Part shown: positions 57,584-64,000 of the stretch, piece by piece
How the letters are laid out: every line of letters begins with the position of its first letter
How positions within the stretch are numbered: position 1 is the first letter of the stretch
NCBI GenBank assembly: GCA_034431315.1
Contig: DAOUDK010000049.1
Location: 7,793-71,792, forward strand
Source of the DNA: JAUWOY01 sp034431315
Lineage (GTDB): Bacteria > Chloroflexota > Anaerolineae > VGOG01
Direction: 5' to 3'
DNA length: 64,000 nucleotides
The notes under the pieces: model-generated
Seen by the model: the letters and a program-made list of their open reading frames with translations, nothing else
Database searches by the model: none
Told to the model about the DNA's origin: nothing
Position numbers and translations under genes: made by a program

Positions 57584-58681
57584 ATGAAGAGAAGTCACAC
57601 AATCTTGATTCTGATAGCTGTGATCACCCTGCTCGATGTGAGCCGTGCACTGGCCGCCGTGACCCTGGCTTCGTTCACTGCTGCGGGCGGCGATGGCCAG
57701 GTTCTCCTCGAGTGGGAGACGGCCAGTGAGATAAACAACATCGGCTTCAACCTCTGGCGCAGCACCAGCGAGACGGGCAGCTATGCCAAGCTCAACGACT
57801 CGCTCATCCCCAGCCAGGCGATGGGGTCTGTGATAGGAGCCCATTATTATTACACCGATAGCGATGTGAGCAACGGCGCTACTTATTACTACAAGCTGGA
57901 GAGCGTGGCCACAGACAGCTCCAGCGAGGTCCACGGCCCCATCTTGGCCATTCCGGGGGAGCAGCCGACGGCCACCCCAACGGCCACCTTCACCTCTCAG
58001 TGGACGGCCACACCGACAGCCACCGCAACTGCCACGGCCACGCTCACTCCGCCGCCCACGGCCACGAGGACCCCAACGGCGATACCCATCCCCTTGCCAA
58101 CGGCTACGGAAACTCCCACGACGCAACCCCCTCCGCCAACGGCCACCAGCATCCCAACATCCTATCCCCCTTTGCCAACAGCCACCAGCCCCCCGAGGCC
58201 GACGAGCACACCGATCTCGACCCCGTCAGTAACCCCAACGCGGACGCCAATGGGAATGAGCCTCCCCACCAACACACCTGCCACCACGGAGATCAGCTCT
58301 CCCACGAGCACTGCGACAGCGACAAAAGTCGCCACCGTAACCCTTTCGCCTACGCCACCCCTCGACACGACTCCGACGAGCGGTTCGGCAGAAAGCGAAG
58401 CGACGCTCACCGTCGAAGCCTCGGTCGAGCCGCTCATGACACCGTCGCCAACTGCCCCCCCGACGCTTGCGACCACCCCCCAGCCACCGATGGCAACCAC
58501 AACCCCGACGGCCTTGAGCCTGCCTTCAGGTACGCCAACCCTGGCTGCTACCCCAGTGGCGTTGCCGATCTCCCGTGGGCCTGTGGGTTTGGGCCATCTC
58601 TGGCTGATTGGCATCTTGCTCGTTGCCCTGGGAGCAGGGGCGGCATGGCTGGCCTATTCGTTCATTAGAAAGGGGGGCTAG
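57584..58681 (+). CDS. Fn3-like domain on a long Pro/Thr stalk with C-terminal membrane anchor
   Basis: The 365-residue protein has a signal peptide (about 6-25) and a beta domain (about 25-125) with VTLASFTAAGGDGQVLLEWE and TASEINNIGFNLWRSTS, the same fold as the 39174 protein. A Thr/Pro stalk of about 200 residues follows, then a membrane helix (about 338-358) and the end FIRKGG. It has a good binding site (AAGAGG). It is probably a surface-display or adhesive protein of the same system. Confidence 0.75.
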   Translation: MKRSHTILILIAVITLLDVSRALAAVTLASFTAAGGDGQVLLEWETASEINNIGFNLWRSTSETGSYAKLNDSLIPSQAMGSVIGAHYYYTDSDVSNGATYYYKLESVATDSSSEVHGPILAIPGEQPTATPTATFTSQWTATPTATATATATLTPPPTATRTPTAIPIPLPTATETPTTQPPPPTATSIPTSYPPLPTATSPPRPTSTPISTPSVTPTRTPMGMSLPTNTPATTEISSPTSTATATKVATVTLSPTPPLDTTPTSGSAESEATLTVEASVEPLMTPSPTAPPTLATTPQPPMATTTPTALSLPSGTPTLAATPVALPISRGPVGLGHLWLIGILLVALGAGAAWLAYSFIRKGG

Positions 58682-58727
58682 TGATTTGGGTCTGGCTAAA
58701 ATGAATTGGGCGCCAAGGTCGGACAGG

Positions 58728-58839
58728 CTGTCAGCGGATTCAGGGAGCGGATTGAACGGATTCAGGCCCAGATCAGACGAGAGAAATCCCGTCAGATGGG
58801 TGATCATCCGTTCAATCCGTTCCAGAAATCCGTTGACAG
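58728..58839. repeat. Palindromic element with CTGTCAACGGATT-type ends (copy 2)
   Basis: Left end CTGTCAGCGGATT and right end AATCCGTTGACAG, with inner GATTGAACGGATT/CCGTTCAATCC arms, match the element at 20421-20509. It ends 22 bp before the start of the second C25 protease and replaces any upstream binding site. Confidence 0.8.
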
Positions 58840-58861
58840 CATTTTCGTCAAAATTTCCAAG

Positions 58862-61027
58862 ATGATGAAGAATCGGCTGACTATCCTCCTTCTATTTCTG
58901 CTGGCGCTGTCTCTATGGGCCTGTACGCCAGATAAGCTCCCCTCCTCTGGCGAAGCCAAGATATACGTCGAGGAAGAGGGAATATACCACCTGACCAACT
59001 CTGCTCTGCGAGAAGTGGGGCTGGACCTCAAGGGCGTTGAGCCGGCCATGATCCGACTCACCAATCGAGGCCAGGAGGTGCCGATTTGGATCGTCGGAGA
59101 GGCCGATGACCCGGCTATCGAGTTCTACGGCACGGCCAACGAGAGCAGATATAGCGTCGCCAACGTCTATTGGCTGACCATCGGCCAGGCGGGGGCGGCG
59201 ACGGTCAGAGACCTTGCCGAACCGGAGGCGACCGCTGTGTTTCCCTCCTCCTTTGGGGCTACCCTTCATCGCGAGGAGGATTCCCTGTATTGGTCCAAGT
59301 CTCCACAGGGAGCTGACCGTTGGTACTGGCAATCGCTCATCGCTCCCACCTCAGCCACTTTCGCATTTACCCTGCCCCACCTGGCCGATGGCGATGGCAC
59401 TATCAGGGTCGCGCTGCTGGGCGGTACCTCCGACCCCGCCGAGCCAGATCATCACATTCTCATTCGCCTCAACGGCCACCTCATCGCCGACGCCACCTGG
59501 GACGGCCAGGAGACGTATCTCGTCGAGGCGGCCACATCGCATCTGCTTGAGGGGGAGAACGTCCTCGTCCTCGAAGCGCCTGGCGATACAGGGGCCAAGG
59601 CCGAGGTCGCCCTCCTCGATTGGTACGAGATCGGCTATCAGCGCGGCTTCGTCGCCGAGGACGACCAACTCCAGTTCGAGGGAGAGGCTGGGGCCTACCG
59701 GATCGTCGGATTCAGCCAGCCCGACGTGGGCATCTTCGACATCACCGATCCGACCAACGCCGTGCGCCTGAGCGGCTACGCTGTCGAGTCTGAGGGCGAC
59801 GCCTACGCCGTCTTTTTCTCCGACGAAGCCCCCGGCCAGCGAAGGTACCTGGCGGTGAGTTCAACGGCCATCAAGGAGCCCACGCGGATGGCCCGCCCCC
59901 CGTTCCCCCCAACTTTGGGGGGAACGGGGGGCGACCACGCCGACCTTCGCGCCAGCGACAACCAGGCCGATTACATCGTCATCACTCACCCAGACTTCCG
60001 CGAGAGCCTCAAGTCCCTGGTCGAATGGCGAGAGAGCGGCGGGCTGGAGATCAGGGTGGTGACCATCGAAGAGGTCTACGACGAGTTCAGCTATGGGCTG
60101 GCCGATCCCACAGCCATCCGCGACTTTCTGCGCTACGCTCACCAGCATTGGGCCAAGCCGGCTCCGCGCTACGTCCTCCTGGTCGGCGACGCCAGCTACG
60201 ACTATCGGGACAACCTCAAGGCGCCCAACAAAAACCTGCTCCCAACTTATCTGGTGCAGACCCACTTCGTCGGCGAGACGGCCAGCGACAACTGGTTTGT
60301 TGACTTCGACAATGACTCCTTGCCAGAGATGGCCATCGGCCGCCTGCCGGTCAGCAGCGCGGCGGAGGCCAAAATCGTCGTGGACAAGATAGTTGGCTAC
60401 GAGCGCAACCCGACGCCGGGCGAATGGCGCAAGAGGGTGCTTTTCGTGGCCGACGATGATCAGCCCGCCTTCGAGACCACCTCGGATGACCTCATTGAGA
60501 GTTACCTCCCCCCCGATTATCAGACGACCAGGGTCTATCTAAGCGCGTTTGCCGATCCTGGCGAAAGCACCGCCCGGATCATCGCGGAGTTCAACCAGGG
60601 CGCGGTCATCGTCAACTACGTGGGTCACGCTGCTTTGAACGTCTGGGCGAAGGAAGCGGTGTTCAGCTCCTCGGACATCGCCGCCCTCCGCAACGGGTCC
60701 AAGCTGCCCTTCGTCGTGACCATGACTTGTCTCGACGGCTACTTCCACCATCCGCAGGCCGACTGCTTGGCCGAGGAGTTGCTTCTGGCCGAGGGCAAGG
60801 GTGCGCTGGCCGCCTTTGCCCCCACCAGCGAATTGTTGCCCGCCGAGCAAGATGCCTTGGTCAAGGCCCTGTTCGAGGCCCTCTTCGCCAGTGATGCCCC
60901 CACCCTCGGCGAGGCCGTCATGCGGGCCAAGCGGAGCCTGCCCGGTGGTGGCCGGGGTTACGAGGACCTCATTGAGACCTACACCCTCCTCGGCGACCCC
61001 GCGCTGCGGTTAGCTCAGCCACGGTAA
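58862..61027 (+). CDS. Gingipain-like C25 cysteine protease 2 (lipoprotein)
   Basis: The 721-residue protein starts with a lipoprotein signal (FLLALSLWACTPDK, lipidated Cys near 20). The architecture is as in the 50075 protease, but shorter: an N-terminal beta half (EEGIYHLTNSALREVGLDLK), then a C25 domain with catalytic His589 in NYVGHAA and Cys623 in TMTCLDGYF, followed by LAEGKGALAAFAPTSE. There is no dockerin. ATG 58862 has no visible ribosome binding site because a repeat element lies just upstream; a longer frame runs through the repeat. The gene ends at a strong terminator. Confidence 0.85.
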   Translation: MMKNRLTILLLFLLALSLWACTPDKLPSSGEAKIYVEEEGIYHLTNSALREVGLDLKGVEPAMIRLTNRGQEVPIWIVGEADDPAIEFYGTANESRYSVANVYWLTIGQAGAATVRDLAEPEATAVFPSSFGATLHREEDSLYWSKSPQGADRWYWQSLIAPTSATFAFTLPHLADGDGTIRVALLGGTSDPAEPDHHILIRLNGHLIADATWDGQETYLVEAATSHLLEGENVLVLEAPGDTGAKAEVALLDWYEIGYQRGFVAEDDQLQFEGEAGAYRIVGFSQPDVGIFDITDPTNAVRLSGYAVESEGDAYAVFFSDEAPGQRRYLAVSSTAIKEPTRMARPPFPPTLGGTGGDHADLRASDNQADYIVITHPDFRESLKSLVEWRESGGLEIRVVTIEEVYDEFSYGLADPTAIRDFLRYAHQHWAKPAPRYVLLVGDASYDYRDNLKAPNKNLLPTYLVQTHFVGETASDNWFVDFDNDSLPEMAIGRLPVSSAAEAKIVVDKIVGYERNPTPGEWRKRVLFVADDDQPAFETTSDDLIESYLPPDYQTTRVYLSAFADPGESTARIIAEFNQGAVIVNYVGHAALNVWAKEAVFSSSDIAALRNGSKLPFVVTMTCLDGYFHHPQADCLAEELLLAEGKGALAAFAPTSELLPAEQDALVKALFEALFASDAPTLGEAVMRAKRSLPGGGRGYEDLIETYTLLGDPALRLAQPR

Positions 61028-61050
61028 AAAGTAGCGAATCGTTCAGATCA

Positions 61051-61100
61051 ACAGGGACTTGAAAGGACTTTTGCAATCCTTTCAGGTCCCTGTTTTGTTT
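61051..61100 (+). terminator. Rho-independent terminator after protease 2
   Basis: A 17-bp stem with one mismatch (ACAGGGACTTGAAAGGA, 61051-61067 with 61077-61093) and a 9-nt loop is followed by TTTTGTTT. Confidence 0.9.
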
Positions 61101-61241
61101 CCTTCACAGTAACTGCTCACCCTCCCGTAGGTTTAGCCGGTAAATGTCGGCCAAACGCTGATCCCGGACAAATGTTTGGACACACCAGACCCACAAAAGC
61201 AACCTGTGGGAGGGTAGGCTGAGTAGTTAAGCTTCACATTT

Positions 61242-61295
61242 GTAACCAGATGTTAACCTGTTTGTTACCTGATATTAACCTTGGTATGGTATAGT
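61242..61295 (+). promoter_or_regulatory. PhoB-type 11-bp direct repeats and -10 box before the response regulator
   Basis: Four repeats GTAACCA, TTAACCT, GTTACCT and TTAACCT place ACC at 61245, 61256, 61267 and 61278, exactly 11 bp apart. The last repeat ends 8 bp before TATAGT (61290-61295). Repeat sequence, phase and distance to -10 equal those at 46650-46692. Confidence 0.82.
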
Positions 61296-61333
61296 ATTAT
61301 CAGCAACGCCAAGATCAGATCGGGGGTAAGCAA

Positions 61334-62065
61334 ATGGCAGCAGATAGGATCATGGTAGTAGACGACGATCGGAATATCCAATTGGTGCTCAAGTACCGGC
61401 TGGAGAAAGAGGGCTATCATGTGCTGTTGGCCGGGGATGGAGTAGATGCCCTGGAGAAGGTCAAGGCAGAGCAGCCCGATTTGATCATTCTGGACTTGAC
61501 CATGCCCAGGATGGACGGGTTCGGGTTTCTGGAGGAGATAAAGGGTAACAACGGTAGGGCCAACGCCGTCCCCGTCATCGTCCTGACGGCCTATGGGTTC
61601 GAGTCGAATCGCGCCAGGAGTCTTGATCTGGGCGCGGTGGAGTTTGTGACCAAGCCCTTCAGCCCCCGCCAGTTGGTGACTGAGGTTTGGAAGGTGCTGA
61701 GGGGTAAGAGAAAGAGGGTGTTGGTCATAGATGATGAGGCTTCCGTCAGGGACCTGCTGGCTGGGTTGTTGGAGGCAGAGGGTTGTGTGGTTGACACGGC
61801 TGAGGATGGGCCAGGCGGAGTCGAGAAGGCCCTGGCCGGTGACTACGACCTGATTTTCATGGACAGTAGAATACCTGGGTGTGGGGCCGATGAGGCTACC
61901 GAGCGAATCATCGCTGAGAAGCTCAGGCAGAGGATAGTCATCACCACTGCCAGCACTGGCGACGAAAGCGTTCATCGGGCTCTTGAAAGTGGAGCCCTGG
62001 CTTGGGTATCCAAACCTTTTGCTATTGAGGATGTGAGGAGAATCAAGCGGGAGTGGCTTGAGTAA
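61334..62065 (+). CDS. Double-receiver (REC-REC) response regulator
   Basis: The 243-residue protein has two CheY-like receivers: REC1 (about 4-120) with MVVDDD, phospho-acceptor D54 in LIILDLTMPRMDG and TKPFSP; REC2 (about 126-243) with VLVIDDE, D177 in IFMDSRIPG and SKPFAI. No DNA-binding or enzymatic output follows, so it acts through protein contacts, for example in a phosphorelay with a separate kinase and an OmpR/PhoB-type regulator. It has a binding site (GGGGG) and the phased-repeat promoter. The downstream surface-protein gene follows after 57 bp. Confidence 0.9.
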   Translation: MAADRIMVVDDDRNIQLVLKYRLEKEGYHVLLAGDGVDALEKVKAEQPDLIILDLTMPRMDGFGFLEEIKGNNGRANAVPVIVLTAYGFESNRARSLDLGAVEFVTKPFSPRQLVTEVWKVLRGKRKRVLVIDDEASVRDLLAGLLEAEGCVVDTAEDGPGGVEKALAGDYDLIFMDSRIPGCGADEATERIIAEKLRQRIVITTASTGDESVHRALESGALAWVSKPFAIEDVRRIKREWLE

Positions 62066-62122
62066 AGCAGCTAAAGCCGTTTGCAAAACGGCACCGAATG
62101 CTCGCAGGAGGAAAGAAAGGAA

Positions 62123-63835
62123 ATGAAAGCAAAATTGACACCTAGGAGAATCTTAGGAATAGTTGCCATCGGGTTGGGGGTCACCCTGATGATGCTGAGC
62201 CTGGCTACGCTGGTGGCGGCGAATGGGGGCGTACCCGCAGTGGACGGCCTCTATACCGGCGACGAGGCCAACTATAATGAGCTGGGCTCCGCCGATGGCG
62301 GGCGTGGAACTCTGTACTACAACCGGGTAGGAAATACACTTTATCTGCTTGTGCGGGTGGATCCTAGCGTAAACGACAATGTGTTTGGGGATTCACAGAC
62401 TCCGCACGATCCAGACAGAGCCTACGTGCAAAGCGCCGGTTGGACCCATCATAAGTTCGACGATCTACTACAGAGTGACCACGTGCAGATCCAACTGCAA
62501 TGCGGCCTCAACTCCTGGACATGGCAGCAGGGCTATCTGTACAAGGACGGCGATGAGTGGAAATCCGATCATTTGGATCCCTCCGGAGGGTCAGGGCTGG
62601 GAACTTCCCCACCAGGCTATGTTTCCCACAGCTCGTTGGAGTGGAACCTGGAGAACACCAACTGGGATGTTACGCTGGGAAGCACAAGAAGTCAAAGCAA
62701 TTGGATCTCACCCGGAGAGCCAGTTGGTGCGCCTACAACCGTGCCTGCTTCCTATTCTGGCTTCGATAGCACGTACGATTGGGAGTGGGCGATGGTGTAC
62801 GAGATGAGCATAGACGTCAGTGCCTGCGGCAGCAATGCCATCACCGTAAAGGTGCCCAGCGCGCACAACTCTCCTTCCAAGAGCGGTAGCGAAGATGTCC
62901 CCATTTGCCCAGATGGCTGTCCTCTTCTCGGCAGCATCGGCGACTACGTGTGGAATGATGTGGATCGGGATGGGATTCAAGGCGACAACGAGTCGGGCAT
63001 CCCCGGTGTCACAGTGGAACTCTACCTCGACGCCAATGGGGATGGCATCCCCCAAAGTGGGGAATTGCTGGACACGGATGTGACCGATGAGAACGGCCTC
63101 TACCTTTTCACGGGCTTGGCAGCGGGGAACTACATCGTGAAGGTAGCTGACAGCAACTTCAACTCCGGTGCCGTTCTCGATTCTTACTTCGTGGCTGTTC
63201 CGAACGCTGGCAGTGACGATACGAAGGACAGCGATGGCCATCCGCTAACCCACGAGGTGGCAGTGACCCTGGCCAGTGGCGAGAACAACATGACCATTGA
63301 CTTCGGCTTCTCTGACTGCGAGATCGGCGACCGGGTGTGGCACGATGAAAATGACGATGGCGCTCAAACAGGCACCTTCGATCAAAAGGGTCTCAATGGC
63401 GTTGATGTCTATCTCTATGACTTCAATCCCAGTTCATGTGGTATGTCTGGCTATCTGTACAAAACAACCACCATATCCGGCACATCCCAGACTCCTGCTG
63501 GCTTCCCGAACGGCATCTACGGCTTTGATATGAGCTCAAGTCCTACAGGGGATTATTGGGTGTGCGTGGACGAGAGCACTCTTCCCAGCCCAGGACTGAA
63601 TATGCAGTGGGCTCGTACGACGGCCAATCCGCAGCAGGTCACTTACACTGGCGGCGACAACTTCTCCATTGACTTCGGCTACATTGCCGAGAGTATTCCC
63701 ACCGCCGTCACTCTCTCCTCCTTCGCCGCCAGGTCAAGCGCAGGCGGCTCGGCCAGCGGGCTGTGGCTAGGGTTGGCAGGTTTGACAGTGCTGGCTGCAG
63801 GTAGCCTCTTGTGGGCGAAACGGCGGGGCGGTTGA
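62123..63835 (+). CDS. SdrD B-like secreted surface protein with C-terminal sorting-type tail
   Basis: The 570-residue protein has a signal peptide (about 8-35) and an N-terminal beta domain (about 40-275, GVPAVDGLYTGDEANYNELG). SdrD B-like modules follow: about 278-395 GDYVWNDVDRDGIQGDNESG, then GVTVELYLDANGDGIPQSGE; and about 400-525 GDRVWHDENDDGAQTGTFDQ, with calcium-type Asp/Asn patterns. The tail PTAVTLSSFAARSSAG, helix LWLGLAGLTVLAAGSLLW and AKRRGG match the 39834 protein. The start at 62123 has AGGAGG and AAAGG upstream. It probably shares a transcript with the response regulator. Confidence 0.83.
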   Translation: MKAKLTPRRILGIVAIGLGVTLMMLSLATLVAANGGVPAVDGLYTGDEANYNELGSADGGRGTLYYNRVGNTLYLLVRVDPSVNDNVFGDSQTPHDPDRAYVQSAGWTHHKFDDLLQSDHVQIQLQCGLNSWTWQQGYLYKDGDEWKSDHLDPSGGSGLGTSPPGYVSHSSLEWNLENTNWDVTLGSTRSQSNWISPGEPVGAPTTVPASYSGFDSTYDWEWAMVYEMSIDVSACGSNAITVKVPSAHNSPSKSGSEDVPICPDGCPLLGSIGDYVWNDVDRDGIQGDNESGIPGVTVELYLDANGDGIPQSGELLDTDVTDENGLYLFTGLAAGNYIVKVADSNFNSGAVLDSYFVAVPNAGSDDTKDSDGHPLTHEVAVTLASGENNMTIDFGFSDCEIGDRVWHDENDDGAQTGTFDQKGLNGVDVYLYDFNPSSCGMSGYLYKTTTISGTSQTPAGFPNGIYGFDMSSSPTGDYWVCVDESTLPSPGLNMQWARTTANPQQVTYTGGDNFSIDFGYIAESIPTAVTLSSFAARSSAGGSASGLWLGLAGLTVLAAGSLLWAKRRGG

Positions 63836-63842
63836 TGGGACG

Positions 63843-63876
63843 AAGGTGACGGGCTTCACCTAAAGCCCGTCGCCTT
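63843..63876 (+). terminator. Rho-independent terminator
   Basis: A 14-bp stem with one mismatch (AAGGTGACGGGCTT, 63843-63856 with 63863-63876) and a 6-nt loop stands just after the surface-protein gene. The rest of the window (63877-64000) holds no recognisable gene. Confidence 0.8.
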
Positions 63877-64000
63877 TCCTGAGCCTAGCAGTCTGTCGGA
63901 GAAATAGGTGTAAATGCAGGCAAAGCTGCCAATAGAAGAGAGAATTGTCAATCTGGCAAGGTTTTCGAGTTCTCATCTCGTGCTGATGCCGAAAAAGTGG

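Larger units (their letters stand above)
61028..61333. other. Intergenic stretch with terminator and phased operator
   Basis: The 306 bp contain no gene. They contain the terminator of the protease gene (61051-61100), a quiet stretch, and the 11-bp phased repeats with a -10 box (61242-61295) before the response regulator. Confidence 0.8.

Noticed and set aside
58706..58861. Longer N-terminus of the second C25 protease
   Set aside because: The upstream frame lies in a palindromic repeat. The lipoprotein signal begins at 58862, so the shorter start is preferred.

Overview
The window reads as a chromosomal piece of a Chloroflexota bacterium, probably an uncultured, anaerobic, Anaerolineae-like lineage. 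I infer this from several signs: surface proteins ending in YLPLV(L/M)K plus an aromatic residue; very long Pro/Thr stalks; in-frame palindromic repeats that translate as LSLPKG or PEQSRR; 'phrase' repeats of the TTGGAGG/TTGGAAG type inside genes; a CooC-type ATPase; and a tRNA gene without an encoded CCA. Most of the sequence is GC-rich, with lower-GC accessory stretches at about 41.6-52.7 kb.

Layout. 0-1 kb: tail of a secreted, possibly glycosidase-like gene and a truncated TolB-like propeller. 1.2-8.3 kb: minus-strand housekeeping and envelope genes (DUF4349 lipoprotein, metallophosphoesterase, FAD oxidoreductase with a flippase-like membrane protein, SWIM protein, phosphoglucose/phosphomannose isomerase, rsmI). 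8.4-11.4 kb: trmO, an acetyltransferase and two toxin-antitoxin pairs. 11.8-13.6 kb: cooC and a parvulin lipoprotein. 13.7-18.9 kb: two large secreted glycoside-hydrolase-like proteins, then tRNA-Val. 20-28.9 kb: minus-strand surface-glycan block (murJ, rfaE2, rfaE1, a fused GT9-GT26 enzyme, GT4, rpiB, M50 protease). 29-35.4 kb: translation-quality genes (tsaC, prmC, prfA, udg, rimI, tsaB, tsaE). 35.5-39.7 kb: ugd, acpS, a MNT-HEPN pair, trpS and small membrane proteins. 39.8-41.6 kb: a large surface protein.

41.6-46.6 kb is an array of small same-strand toxin-antitoxin cassettes. They are separated by a repeated approximately 50-bp relic and include a broken toxin and a toxin-antitoxin chimera. 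No integrase is present.

46.6-63.9 kb is the most interesting part. It starts with a short operon: a PqqD-like recognition protein, a radical SAM/SPASM enzyme, a 46-residue Cys-containing candidate precursor peptide, an HPr-kinase-like protein, and an S26-type peptidase whose nucleophile position is Cys instead of Ser. It runs directly into a gingipain-like C25 protease carrying a C-terminal dockerin-like module. Three secreted cohesin proteins follow, then a second S26 peptidase with the normal Ser, a stalk protein, a second C25 protease (a lipoprotein), a REC-REC response regulator and an SdrD-like surface protein. The promoter before the PqqD gene and the promoter before the response regulator share the same unusual architecture: three or four ACC(T) repeats spaced exactly 11 bp apart, ending 8 bp before the -10 box. 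My inference is one co-regulated cell-surface system that couples a modified peptide, export/processing peptidases and a cohesin-dockerin-assembled protease. The parts are visible; their joint function is a hypothesis.
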